Source: Durusdinium trenchii (Eukaryota; Sar; Dinophyceae; Suessiales; Symbiodiniaceae). Taken from it: a stretch of DNA of 64,000 nucleotides. Below are positions 52,135 through 63,805 of the stretch, one piece after another. The notes under the pieces are model-generated. The model did no database searches. It was not told where the DNA came from and worked only from the letters and a program-made list of their open reading frames with translations. The translations under genes were made by a program, and so were the position numbers. The stretch covers positions 87,087-151,086 of the forward strand of contig CAXAMN010022917.1 of assembly GCA_963970005.1 (NCBI GenBank). The letters run 5' to 3'. The first letter of the stretch is position 1. Each line of letters begins with the position of its first letter.

Positions 52135-52575
52135 ATGGTGAAACATTGTGAAACCCTTGCAAATCATCATAAACTACTTGAATCACTGAAGCCTCACCTT
52201 CCAAGCAAGCCGCAACTTCGAACTGCGGCTCGACGACCAATTTTGGCTGCGTGCGAAGAGGCAAACTTGAAGGGCTATTCGACTTCCCTACTATTTAGTC
52301 GCGCAAACGTCTCACAAGCTAATTACTTGGGTTGTCTTGTGTTCCTGTATCTTCCTGTCCCATTTGGACCTCCCTCCCTTCTCCTGAGAGGATGGGTCCA
52401 CCATCAGCGCATCGAAGAAGAACAGCTGACCCACCTGAGACCGACGGTCCTCGAGATCCGCGCGGGTCCGGTGGTCAGCACCGGCCCGGTTGACCCCACA
52501 TCCCCAACGGATCCAAACGGATATAACGAGCCGTACCAAAAGCCATCCACTGGATGCTTGATGCTTGATGCTTGA
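52135..52575 (+). other. second open plus frame, uncertain
   Basis: A 146-codon plus frame (PHLPSKPQLRTAARRPILAA, TEEEQLTHLRP-like content) follows the one above. A minus exon candidate (GVNRAGADHRTRADLEDRRS before a GTGGGT donor at 52435) overlaps it. Confidence 0.25.
52435..52500 (-). CDS. candidate small exon
   Basis: The minus strand reads GVNRAGADHRTRADLEDRRS and Q before a GT donor (CAG followed by GTGGGT). The acceptor is not clear. Confidence 0.3.
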
Positions 52576-52976
52576 GGGGCTGAATACGATCTGGTCATCC
52601 AAAAGCTCGATTGAAGCCCCCCTAGACTTGGTGTTGAGTAGTCGTGCACGCCTTTGGACCCCTCCCCACATGCCGATCCCGATCCTGGACTGACCCCCCA
52701 GTCCAACCATCCCGGTTGAGAGACATGAACTGCCTAGGGCCCAGATGCTCCAACCAGCCCGACTGGTCCGATTGGAGACCCCGGACTCGCCCAGGGGATT
52801 CGGGTCCAGTATCTGGGATTGTCTGGGCGGATGATCGGGAGGTGGGAGGTCTCCCCCTTAGATAGATGAAGATCGATATATGGTCAAAGGGATCCCATGG
52901 GAAAGGCCAAAAGAACAGGTTAACATATTATGTTAACATCACATCGGCTGTTTGGAGACCTCACAGAAAAGGTAAC

Positions 52977-53178
52977 CCTCAACCGTGCGACCGGCCCGAC
53001 CCCGTGGCTCGGTCCGTCCGCCTGTCGCCGGTGGAAGATCCGCGCGGCGTGACCACCGCCCAGGCGCGCCACGAAGGCCGTCAAGCGCGCCACGTCGGCG
53101 TCGTCCTGACCGGTCGGGCTGCGGCAGTTGGCGTCGAAGAGGACGACCGGTGCGTCCCAAACGCGACCATCCAAGACC
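52977..53178 (-). CDS. internal exon, strong coding signal, unknown product
   Basis: After TATATGAG, the minus strand reads VLDGRVWDAPVVLFDANCRS, PTGQDDADVARLTAFVARLG and GGHAARIFHRRQADGPSHGV, ending before a GT donor (AGG followed by GTTACC). Nearly all third positions are G/C. The alpha/beta pattern (VVLFDAN strand, then a helix) suggests an enzyme fold; no family was recognised. Confidence 0.62.
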
Positions 53179-53186
53179 CTCATATA

Positions 53187-53277
53187 CCAGACCATCGCAT
53201 CCATGGGACTGGAAAGGGGTCAGTATGTTATTATGTTATCTTGTAACTATTCCAGTCCCATGGATGCGATGGTCTGG
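53187..53277. repeat. 27-bp perfect inverted repeat
   Basis: 53187-53213 and 53251-53277 are exact inverses (CCAGACCATCGCATCCATGG core) with a 37-base loop, directly upstream of the exon at 52977-53178. Confidence 0.9.
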
Positions 53278-53283
53278 GTATGG

Positions 53284-53345
53284 GTGCACCGGACGGTCGG
53301 GCTGCGGCTTTCCAGGTCGCGCCGGGTCGTCTCTGTGACTGACGT
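53284..53345 (-). CDS. candidate small exon
   Basis: After CAGTCACAG, the minus strand reads ETTRRDLESRSPTVRCTHTQ. It may precede the exon at 52977; phase was not proven. Confidence 0.35.
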
Positions 53346-53349
53346 AGAT

Positions 53350-55340
53350 TAGAACGCTACCAACAGGGCTCCTGGCCTTACTACGACCTTGACTTAACAT
53401 GCTTTTGGATCTGAAAGTCGCGTACATGGGGTGTATCCCATAACCACAATAAGAGTGGATGATGATGGTTATGTTGCAGGCCTTTCTCAAAAATTGTGAA
53501 GTCATGTGAAGTCATCTTTCATTGACTGTCATGACTGTTACTGTTACACTGACTGTTACATGGGACACACACACAGTAAGCATACAAGCTTGATCTTGGA
53601 AGTACCAACCATCATCCGTCCGGGTGTGAAACCCATCCGGAATTGAGGGGCTCCCGTGACGTGTGGTGAAAACAGGCGGACCAAAATGGCGAAACCGTTT
53701 GGAGCTGTGGTGGCTGGTGCTGCACGATTCAATTGCAACGGAGTAGGGAAGAGGACACTGCTCCAAAGTGAACAAACAAACATTGTAGAAAAGTGCGCAG
53801 TCTTTCACAGGTGGCCTGAGCGTGAGCATGATGGTCCACGTTTCGCTAGCTTCAGCCAACCTGCCTGGCTGTCTGGTCATGTGTGATTTAAATATGTTTA
53901 AAGCCCTCAACTCGATCTCAACATCTCATTTCTCGCATGTTGACTGGAGAACTTGTTGGACATTTCGCAACTTGAAAGCAAATTGCCAGCAGTTTGCTTA
54001 AGTCCTCCTCAGCCATCCCCGACTCCCCGACCCGACCCTAAAAAAGACCTGTGGCTTGGCTTGTGGTACTGTATCTGTACCATCTATAGACCTATAGAAC
54101 GAGAGCACCAACCAACCATTTAAATGTGGTCTCTTCGTATCAAAACTGTCATGTCTGACATGTCTGACTTTTTAACCCTCTCAAAGCCAAGACTCGGTCG
54201 ACGTCATGGGGGTTGGAGCACCCTCACGCTCACGGGCTCATGGGCTCATCTGCATTCCAAGTTTGAAGCTTGGAGGTTGGCCAAAGGTTGGAGGTTGGTG
54301 AAGGTTGGCCGGTTCAAGTATGAGAGCTTTGTGATTCAGATGATCTGTACCAAGTCTATATACAAATAATATATATATATATATAAATCTTACCAGTGTC
54401 TCAGCTTCATGAATGATAGACCTGTTTGGTCCGGATGCGATGCGAAGAGCGCTGAATCCCAGATCAGTCCAAGTACCGGAATGACCCTCGCTCCGACCTC
54501 CCGTCTCTCGCTTGAAGTACCTGGAGCCCAAACGGGACTGTTTCTGGGTGCATGCCATGACATGCCAATCTGCTGGCTTCTCAGGACAAAATCCCGGAAG
54601 GATTCGAGCCGCGCATGGCTGAACGAAGAGGGCACTGTTTCTTGGGGTCGGCCGCACAACGCTCGGGCCTCTTATGGCGTGAGTAGATTGGCAAAATGGC
54701 AAGGGTGTGATGAACATGTGAATCCATAGCTGTTTGGATCTGTTTGAGGTGAGAGCGCCGTCTGCGGACTGGACCGAAGGATGTTGCGCCATTTTACTGC
54801 CAATTCCCCATTCTGGGACTCAATTCAGAAAGGTCCCACCCAGGATTTCAGCAATGAAGGAGATGGAGAGATGGATGAGCAACCACTAAGATTCCAAATG
54901 GTCAACGTCAGTTACACAATCTGCCGCTGCACACCGTCCAAGAAGCACATCGGTAGAGGACCACCATCACCATGAGCATCACCTGCCGGTGTTCTGGTGG
55001 GCTTTTGCAATCGTCAGGGTTGGATAGCACCAGCCCAGGCTAAAAGGAAATGACACCAAATCACGGAAAATCATCCTCAAATGGGGCTTTAGATAAAGCG
55101 GCTTTTCCAACGGCATTTGTTGAGGGGGAAACCGTTTGGCAATGCCGCTTTGGGGCCCAAGGGTGCCGCCAAATGGCCCGAGAAAACACCGGTGATCTGA
55201 GACACCGAGATGTTCCACTCAAAGTCGGTTGCCAGATGAATCCGTTGGTGGAGAACCTCCTATGTTCTCCTGCAACCAGCAGGCAGTTGTTTAAAATAGT
55301 CTGTTGAGCAAACTAACACACAAACACACATATTTTCCAA

Positions 55341-55372
<32 letters not shown>

Positions 55373-56130
55373 AATCTCATGCTACATGTGGTACGTGACC
55401 CAAGTTTCTTGCCAGGTGGCCCATCGGCTGATCCAAGTGCCATTCATGGTGAGCACTGCCTTCAGCAAAAACGACCGGGTTCTCATGGTCAAAGCGTGAA
55501 AACATGCTGTGACATGTTGTATCACAAAATGGGGGGGGACCGATTTTGGTCTATTCCCTTCTTCCAGGAGGTCTTTGGGAGGTCTCCCTATTGTAACAAA
55601 CTCCCAAATGGAATCCACTGTCGAAGCGAATTCGCCTGTGGGAGTGCTCTGATGAACAACTTAAGCGCCCTGGAATTTCCTCCAGGAAGTGACGTAGCCG
55701 CCTTTCTGCCCTTGAATCCAAACCTTGCCGCCTTTCTGCCCATCGAGGCTTCTGAAGTGTTCATGTCTGGAACCCAAAAAAAAAGCTGAACAAATGGCCA
55801 TCGGGATTGAACTAATAATTAATAGGAAGCCTTAAACATCGCCTGATGGAACGCTCAAGGGGCAAGGCGGCATGAGCATCCACTGCTTGAGAAACACTTT
55901 AAGAAGCACGGAGCATGCCTTCATTTGCCAAATGTTCTCTGACAAGGTGTCGCTGCTTGATTCGATTCCATTCTCTTCAACTTCTGCAAATGTCAAAGGG
56001 AAAACAATAAAACACGCTTTGGGGAGGTGTGTCAGTGCCCTGGCTACTCCGGGACAAACAAAGACCCGACATGTTGGAACCAACAAAACTATTTGATTCG
56101 TCACGGAACATCTTAAAAAAGGGGATTCGT
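53350..56130. other. mostly non-coding
   Basis: The block 54400-54720 is open on both strands without borders. A TA run is at 54370-54385 and a TGT run at 55340-55374. Two tandem GCCGCCTTTCTGCCC copies lie at 55698 and 55728. Confidence 0.4.
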
Positions 56131-56149
56131 CAGCGGGAGTGTCAACGCA

Positions 56150-56384
56150 CCAAGAGAACGGTGCGGTTTTAACCGATGGCGCTTGGAGCTCAAGAGCTCT
56201 TCAAGCCGAAGAGCCAGCATCCGATGCCAAACCCAATCTCGCACCTCCTGAGGAGCTCGTGCGAAACCGGAGGTCCAAAGCGGAAGAGCTCGGTCCGGGG
56301 CCGAGGGTCACGAGCTGGGTCACTTCCATGTGTTCGGCGTGTGGAGCGACATGGGTGAAGCCAGTCCCCCCTTCAGGTCGATGA
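56150..56384. CDS. coding-like block, strand unresolved
   Basis: Plus: LAPPEELVRNRRSKAEELGP and SWVTSMCSACGATWVKP (with a CSAC pair). Minus: DPRPRTELFRFGPPVSHELL and RRCEIGFGIGCWLFGLKSS up to a stop. Both have biased third positions. Confidence 0.4.
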
Positions 56385-56650
56385 CCTCAACTTACAAATC
56401 CATGATGTCCGGATTTAACTCGACCTGGAAAATGAAAAACCACGACCAGTTCGGGGTCAAATGAGTCATGACCGGACTCTCAGGGCAAATCATGACCTGC
56501 AAATTCTTCAACAGGTGTTCAGGGTGTGAAATGGGAATCCATTCAATTCTCAGTCGCGGCGAGAATTGAGGTCTTGGGTGGTCGGACTCATTTCACCGAA
56601 CCTCGGGTTTACCGCACCCAGGTGTCAGAAGAGGAAGACAAGAACAACAA

Positions 56651-56654
56651 AATC

Positions 56655-56710
<56 letters not shown>

Positions 56711-56930
56711 GAACAAGAACCACAACCACAACCACAACCACCACCACAACACAACAGCACCAACAACAGCACCAACAACAGCACCACCACCACCACCAAC
56801 ACCGCCACCACCACCACCACCACCAGCACCAGCAGCAGCAGCAGCAGCAACAACAGCAGCAACAGCAGCAACAGCAGCAACAGCAGCAACAGCAGCAACA
56901 GCAATAACGACGACAACAACAACAACAACG
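56651..56930. repeat. AAC-derived trinucleotide array
   Basis: Pure (AAC)n from about 56651 to 56711 passes into ACC, AGC and ATA variants. It yields false Asn/Thr/Gln-run frames on the plus strand and Val/Cys/Leu-run frames on the minus strand. Confidence 0.95.
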
Positions 56931-57144
56931 TACAATATACAACGTATAACATATAACACACAACATCATACAACCTACAACAACAAAAGACTCGTTGGGA
57001 TAGCTCAGAATTGACCCCAAGAACTCAACTGGCCTTGAACATCTGTCTATACTTTGTCTAAGTCTTCCACCCCTCGGTCACATCTCCTGTTACCAACAGC
57101 TACCGGAACCCTCCCTGGAACCGCCAGACGGCTCCGACTCCGAC

Positions 57145-57345
57145 CGCTCACCGAGGCGCGGCGAAGGTCTGCACCGCTAAGGTGAAGGACAAGGAGAGGC
57201 TCGTCGCCGTCGAAAGGCCGATCCAAATTCTGCCAGCCGCGCGCCAGCGGAAGGAGGACGGAGGCGCGCGCCGTGAAGGAGAGGCGTGGTGGTGTGTGCC
57301 GTGTGTCCAAGCGCGAAGGAGGAGCGAGGGAGCCAGGTTTTTTTG
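57145..57345 (-). CDS. GC-rich candidate exon, frame uncertain
   Basis: The minus strand reads PPRLSFTARASVLLPLARGW and QNLDRPFDGDEPLLVLHLSG, then ADLRRAS before a GT donor (CTCG followed by GTGAGC). Another minus frame and a plus frame (KDKERLVAVERPIQILPAAR) are also open. Confidence 0.42.
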
Positions 57346-57399
57346 CGGCCGCCAAAGCATACCCAATTCCCGCTTTTGGAGGGAGCATGAGTGGTAGCA

Positions 57400-59640
57400 A
57401 AACCTTGCTTGTGAGCTAACGAGTGCACAAGGATTTGGAGAATGTGACCAAGCTGCTTAGGGTCATCCTACTGTCAAGTCACCTGGTTGATTTGTCCCTG
57501 AACTAGGGTGGCTGGAGTGTAGCAAACAGATTTTGGCAACGTGTGAACTTGGGCAAAATGCCCCCGCTTGTAGATGGAGTTGGCTTCGAATACACCTAGG
57601 ACCTACTGCTGCCTGCCATGATTCGATAGAGTTCAATCCTTGGAGAATGTTTTGGGGCCGCTGACATCAACAAAGGATTGGTCCCTCGAAAGGGGTTGCT
57701 TCATCGGCTGAACGAGAAACCCCTCGGATGGGTCCAGCTGGGAAATTTCGACAGGAACTCTGGTGGGGGGGAGCAAATCTCTAGTCTTCCGAACTGTCCA
57801 AAATATCTTTTCATCCACCAGCCAAGTTTGGCAGAAATGGTTCAGAGTTTGGAAGATCTAGGAACCTCCAACTCCAATAGAAAACGGATGATGACAAATA
57901 AATCATGGTGGAACCCTGGGCAACTCCCGGATTCTTTGGGAACGTGGACAGCAAAGACACATCTAACTCGCACATGGGGACATTTGGACAGTCAAAGTAC
58001 CTCATCATATGGGGCGTCCCATATGAACCATAATATAGAAACCAACCAGCACCCTCCAACAGGTCACCAATTGAGACCTGTTAGGGTCCAACAACCTCAA
58101 CTAACAGCCTATTCACATCCCAGGACCATTGAACAGAACGGACTGCCAAGAACGTCTATTACGGTCTTGCCATGTTTTTTGCCCATGGTTGGCCCAAACC
58201 CAAATCAGTCACTCTTTGTTACATACTGTAGTGTGTTCAGGCGTGCTTGTCTGGCATTCAATGCGCAAGAAAGAGACTCTAACATGACTGAAATTGGATC
58301 GATGACGCAACAATGCTGTTAACATCTGTTTTACTCTGCATGCTGATTTGCACCTTTTTGTCCAAGCCGACTTCACCAGAAAACACACCCTGCAGCCAAG
58401 CGGCTTGTCTGACAACGAAGCGCTCTCAAACCAAACCAGGAAAATGCCTCCCGAGGTCACGATGGGAGGACATCCAACGTCGGGTTGTAGAGGAAAATCG
58501 TCTTCCAAACGTCCATTTTTATCCATTTTTCAGGTTCCATGTTCATATTCCTGGGTATCATGCCATATTGGCATTGCCGAACCTTCCAGAAATTGCTGTT
58601 CGATCTGGGAGGTCTCCCTTTGGTTCATGCACACCCACATGGAGTTCGACCAATCTTCGGATGAACGGATAGTTTCGACCCTGTGTCACATGACCCATAT
58701 TATGGGTCATGGACTCCTGGACACCGTTCGCTTCCGGTTGACAAACCAATCCATCCGCAATCCAAACATCTCAATGAACGGTCGATGGATGGTGTCCATC
58801 ACTGGGTGAACCTCAGTCACCATGTTGGAAACTCGTCGACTAAGCCGTTACTAGTCGACTAAGCCGAAGCCTGGTGGCAGGTAAAGCAACATCAACAACC
58901 CAAAAGAATTGGTGTCGTTTCAGATTCATCCATCTGCATCTGATTTTCCATGCCAGTGCCAAGTTTCCTTCATAAAACTGCACTGACGTTGGAGCTCAAC
59001 CCCCCTGATTTTAGAGTGGGATTGTCCAGGAGATCTATTTTCCCTCATCTTCCCAACCTCCTTAGGCCACCTGCCTGGTCATGCCTGGTCTCACCGGTCG
59101 CGCGGCACTTCTCTGTTTCTCCACATCAGGCCGTTGAACAAAGGCCGTTTTGGCAAACCCTGTCATGTGGAGTCCACGCCGGAGCCCCCGATGCGATTCG
59201 CTGGCTTTTTTCAAAAGCCACACATCGAGACACCTCGAAGGAGACGGCAAAGCTGCAGGACGCTGCAGGACGCTGAACCCATGTGCCACGAGGGGCCGAG
59301 ACTGTGAGTCAGCTCCAAGTGCTGCGTGATTTCGCAGGCCAAGACGTGACTTCTTCTCAGGTACATGTAATGTACATTGTACAACCATTATGTAATTACA
59401 CGCTATTGTAACTTAACCATGTTTTTTGATGTGTTCAAATGCAGTCTATGGAGCCACTTGTTGCCATTGCTGTTTCATGTTCATTCATTTTCTAGATCTA
59501 TCTTATATTACTATAAATATATACTAATAATTAGTGGAAGTGCAATCTTTGAGGAGGGTTCACCATGTGGATGAAGGATCCACCGATCCATCATGCAAAG
59601 TTGGAGCACGGTCACGAGCGTCTTCAACCGTTCGGTCATG
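57400..59640. other. mostly non-coding
   Basis: A 214-codon plus frame (57678-58322) and overlapping plus frames to 58809 look random in composition and have no splice context. The block 59150-59275 is weakly coding-like. Confidence 0.35.
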
Positions 59641-59644
59641 TCAG

Positions 59645-59850
59645 TCAAGGCCCACGTCCGCACATGACCCTTGATGCCTGAAGGCCCTTTGGAAGGTCTT
59701 CCGAGCCTGTAAGTCGGGAGGACATTCTTCTGCGGGCGCTTGCCCAGAAAGGTTCACCAGACTCCTTATAAATTGTCCTTCTGGCCGAGCCTGGTGTAGC
59801 AAAATCGCCCTCAAACGCAGCAGCCCAGCTCGGCAGCTCTTCTTTTGCAG
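59645..59850 (-). CDS. candidate terminal exon, unknown product
   Basis: The minus strand reads KEELPSWAAAFEGDFATPGS, ARRTIYKESGEPFWASARRR and LTGSEDLPKGLQASRVMCGR, then TGA. A second minus frame (SLVNLSGQAPAEECPPDLQA) is also open. The first looks more like a protein. Confidence 0.43.
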
Positions 59851-59859
59851 CATTTTGCA

Positions 59860-61330
59860 GTACTAAGGAGGCTGGATTTGAGACTGTGTTTTAGTGGGGA
59901 TTCTGGCATTCACTTTCATATCTCTGGTGGCGGCAGGGTCACCAAATCTCGTGTCCAACATCGATCCGATGCATATGCACCTGATGAATCCTAATGATAT
60001 CAAACCACCCCCCAAACGAGATGTCAATCATCCTGCTAAGGGGGTTGATTCATCCTGCCACTCAACATTACGGCGCTCTTCAGCCCACTTTGAGGATGTG
60101 AAGCTTCTCAGTTGATCGGGCGATTTCGGGCTCAAAATCGGGTTCCGATGAGGTTTCTGAAGCTTTGAACTTGGCATGTCAAGGAATTGCCCTTGTAGCA
60201 AATACTAGTAGTACAACAATGCCGACAATGCCTGTCCTGCATATGCAAATCAACTAACAATGAGTTGTCCGGGTCCTCTTTGACACCTGGGGCTGGCCTG
60301 AGGATTGCTGCGTGTGGCAGTTCTACGGTGCTCCAGAAGCGCTTTGCGCGAAGGAGTCACTCAACCTAGACAGACAAGTGACACTGAGACTGCCGTATTA
60401 ATCCACCGATTGAATTGAAGTAACTTTTGCCAGGTACTGTGGGACTGCTGTCAAGAAAGGTGCGGAGTTAGTATATAAATCAAATTAGATCAGTGGGGGG
60501 GTGAGGATGTTTTATTCATGATTGGCACAAGCCTCAAGTCTCGCACCTAAATATTACATAAAACCCAAAGAGTCCACACAAAAAGATTATAAAATGAGAA
60601 AAATCCAAACGTTCGAACATGTTAGAACATGTTAGGAAAAAGTCATTCCACTATCATATCCCAACTATCATATACTATCATTATAAATTAAAGCGGAACA
60701 AAGAAACCTGAAGAGTCATAGTTTATGCATGTCTTTGTTTGTCTATACTATGGTTGCTTTTCTTGTTGTTCTACTTTTCTCGTGCTTCTACTTGTCTCGA
60801 TGTTGAGCTGCTCATTTTTTCGGGTATATACATTATACGTACTAAAATATAACCATCATTTAAAATTTAAAGGATTCCATCCGCATGTTGGACAAGCTAG
60901 CCAAGTACAACTCGGCGATGAATCTAGGACACAAGGTGAGATGATGGTAACATAACTGCACGTTCTTTCGTTCTATTTAACTGCGTAACCGTCACGAAAG
61001 AACGAACGCGTCACGTGGTGACTGTCTGAAAAACCCCCATGTAGCGTCGCGTCGCGCGCCACGTGCTGGCACCGTCCGGCTCCCTTCTTTTTGCCAAAGG
61101 AGCCCCTGTTCAACAAGTTTGACAAATGGATGGGACCAAACATGTTATCATGTTTTCGTGTATGCTACAAATCATTGACATCATGATCCATTGAATAACA
61201 GGCCGAATGCTGTGAATCTAGCACAAATGCATCATCAACCATGTTCCTCTCTCTGCTCGTGTCTTTCCCGGCTGGAAGGATTTCTATCCATTATCCAGCT
61301 GCGCATGGCTGAAATTGAAGCCAATCCAAA
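59860..61330. other. non-coding, A/T-richer
   Basis: Only weak frames. There is a short GC-rich island at 61035-61080 (CGTCGCGTCGCGCGCC) without a gene. Confidence 0.45.
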
Positions 61331-61339
61331 AATTTAAAA

Positions 61340-61515
61340 AACAGTCATACAAATGTCAAGAGGATTCAAGAGGTACTTTCGAACCCCTCTCCAATGGCTA
61401 TAATATGTTATGGGTGATCGACTTTGAGCTTCTGACATGTCCAACTTGATTTCTGCAACAAAAGGCCATCGGGAATCCAATGAAACATCTTCTCTTGGCA
61501 GCCTCACGTACTTGT
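61340..61515 (-). CDS. candidate exon, unknown product
   Basis: The minus strand reads LYKYVRLPREDVSLDSRWPF and VAEIKLDMSEAQSRSPITYY. It is protein-like but with ordinary third positions and no clear borders. Confidence 0.28.
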
Positions 61516-61613
61516 ACAAGGATCATGAGACCGGCTCCTTGGCCGGCTTTACAAGCAAAGGTGGACAAGCAGGTCCAAGCAGGTCTTGATTTCCACACCA
61601 GTCGTGCCAGGAA

Positions 61614-61865
61614 GTGGGGATGAGCCAGGTTGCCCTGAATATTGATAAGCCATTTGCTACGGTCGTAGCTTCTTGCGGTGCAGCGATGGCCTCCCTACTT
61701 GCGCCTCCACCGAGCATAGTGTCCTTGCTGCTAAGTGAAGTCTCTGGACTCTGGCCCTTCCTGCTTCAAGATTCTGTGCAGGAGGCAGTCCCCGCATCGA
61801 CGACGACTGGCGCTGTTCAAAGCTTCTCAGCGACGACTGGCGCAGGTGGAAAGTCCACTAAGTAA
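61614..61865 (+). CDS. candidate terminal exon, plus strand
   Basis: The plus strand reads GMSQVALNIDKPFATVVASC, then PPPSIVSLLLSEVSGLWPFL and TTTGAVQSFSATTGAGGKST, then TAA. A similar PSIVSLLL string occurs in a plus frame at about 62700, so this may be a dispersed repeat rather than a gene. Confidence 0.3.
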   Translation: MGMSQVALNIDKPFATVVASCGAAMASLLAPPPSIVSLLLSEVSGLWPFLLQDSVQEAVPASTTTGAVQSFSATTGAGGKSTK

Positions 61866-62320
61866 TCATCGTCCTGCCAAGCACGGGTGGGATCGAACCA
61901 GGATCCTTCGACCTAGAACTCTTCGCATCAAGAATGGAACCCCCAAAAAACGCCAGCCCCAGGTGCAAGTGGGAGCAAGAAAGAACTGGGTTGGTCAAGC
62001 AACATGTGGCGCTGGGTCCCTCCTTGGTGCGTCTTGGTGGTTCAGCAGGATATATGATATAAGTTTAATTAGGCCGCTTAGGCCCATGAAGCTTATATGA
62101 CTCATTATGACTCTAATATCCTCTGACCAAGAACCAGGAGCTCGCCAACGCATTCTTTCAGCATTTTCACCTCACACCCACTGGAAAGACCTGCGCCGGG
62201 AAAACGCCGCATATTCTTGGGAGCGTTGAACTCTCTTCATTCACCTGCGGAAGCAACAAGGTTGGGAGTTCTTCGTGCAAGTCTGAGGACCATTGGCCTC
62301 CCGTCTGCTTCCAAGATACC

Positions 62321-62408
62321 TACAGTGGTTTCAGAGTAGATAGCACAAACCGTCTTTGAGAATGGGGGTCCATATAAACCACCTGCCACCTACTCTGAAA
62401 CCACTGTA
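62321..62408. repeat. 18-bp perfect inverted repeat (foldback)
   Basis: TACAGTGGTTTCAGAGTA (62321-62338) and its exact inverse (62391-62408) with a 52-base loop. Confidence 0.9.
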
Positions 62409-62669
62409 TATGTTCAACCCCTGCACAAATAGTTTGAGGGAAGCCGTCCTTTTTTGAGGGTGCCACAGCCACTCCCAACAGCTCCTTGCTCAAGTGCTCA
62501 AGAGCTGGAGGACCAACCTCCTTGTGCCTGCTGCCATCCTGACGCGTTCAACCGACTTCGTGAAACTGTCCACTGCCCTTTTTCAGAAGATGTACACAAG
62601 CTGTAGGGCCTGGCCTCCGGCCCTGGCCTTCCCTCAAATCCAAACCATCTCAAACCGGTATACCCGAAG

Positions 62670-62775
62670 TAGCTTCTTGTTCCCAGTAGTAAGGCCAGGA
62701 GCCCCTAGTATAGTGTCCTTGCTCCTAGTAGCGATGCCCTTTGTTCCTAGTAGCTTCTTGTTCCTAGTAGCTTCT
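62670..62775. repeat. degenerate TAGTAGCTTCTTGTTCC repeats
   Basis: Four or so degenerate units of about 18-24 bases (…CCTAGTAGC…, …TTGTTCCTAGTAGC…) in direct order. Confidence 0.6.
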
Positions 62776-63061
62776 GGTGGGGCAAGCGACCCGAAGGAAG
62801 TTGGAACATGGAACTCTGACATGCGGTCTCCACTTCTTGACTGTTGACTATGCAACATCTGATAAACTTGAAACATATATTCATCAACATATAATAATGA
62901 CATACAGTGATAACTACAATGATACAGTAAGGCATTCAGCCAGGATCTTCCCCCAGCAGCCACTTTGAGGCATTTTTTGGTCAATGATCAAAGGAAGATT
63001 GGCCCACCACGGGGGCACCGTGAATTCTTGGCATCATTGATGTTGGTCCAGAATCCCCCAC

Positions 63062-63198
63062 CCTGCAGCTCGGCCCACGTTCCTCGGCTGGACGCTCTTC
63101 AACCAAGAGCGCTGCCACCTCTGCATCAATGGACTTAGCTCCGCCTTCTCCTCTGGCTGACAACCTGACGACTTTGGCCCTTTTTTCAGCGTTCAAAA
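63062..63198 (-). CDS. internal exon, unknown product
   Basis: After GTTCTTCAG, two leading bases and exactly 45 codons end before a GT donor (AGG followed by GTGGGG). It reads LNAEKRAKVVRLSARGEGGA, KSIDAEVAALLVEERPAEER and GPSCR. It is helical and charged; no family was recognised. Confidence 0.52.
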
Positions 63199-63580
63199 CT
63201 GAAGAACACCAACTTCGAGTTGCGTGAGCCCACCGCCCAAGCGCGCTAGATAGAACCACAGTGACCTGCTGGGCATTCTGATTGGTTTGGTCGAGACCCC
63301 ATGCACCTCCCATTGTTGACGTAGGACAGCCGACCGTGAGGTATGACTGAAGGAGATTAACAAACACACAAACAAACCCTCGCATAACCACCACAACTAC
63401 TCAACAAGTCGCAACTTGCAGCATACTCAGCAACTGCAGCAAACAGTAACAGCCTCAAAACATGTCAGAGCAACAAACACGAAAGAACCAGCTGAAGACC
63501 GTTTGATAGGAGCAATCAGCAAGTCTATCATGTGATGTTTCCCACTCGGAACCGAGTGGATGGATCGCAGCATCCTCACC

Positions 63581-63614
63581 CATCCGCTGACCGGACACAT
63601 CCGCTGACCGGACA
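63581..63614. repeat. 17-bp tandem repeat, two copies
   Basis: CATCCGCTGACCGGACA repeated exactly. Confidence 0.9.
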
Positions 63615-63650
63615 CATGAAGGTCTACGAGCCTGTCTTCAGCTGTATTTT

Positions 63651-63692
63651 AAGTGAGCCTGGAAACATCCCAAGTGAGCCTGGAAACATCTG
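63651..63692. repeat. 21-bp tandem repeat, two copies
   Basis: AAGTGAGCCTGGAAACATC plus two bases, repeated at 63651 and 63672. Confidence 0.9.
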
Positions 63693-63805
63693 AAGACATC
63701 AGACCGGTCAGGCCGAACCGAGGTGGGACATCAGTCCGCCTTGTTTCGAGCTTCCCCAGCTTGACGGCCAAGGGCTGAAGCTCCGCCATGAGTCTCAAAG
63801 CCGCC
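63690..63805 (-). CDS. candidate exon, unknown product
   Basis: The minus strand reads ALRLMAELQPLAVKLGKLET and RRTDVPPRFGLTG. A helix followed by a basic tail. Borders are not fixed. Confidence 0.38.

Noticed and set aside
56526-57020. Plus frame of 162 codons and minus frames with poly-Cys and poly-Val
   Set aside because: Produced by the AAC-derived array.
57678-58322. 214-codon plus frame
   Set aside because: No ATG at its start, no splice context, flat codon usage and random-looking composition.
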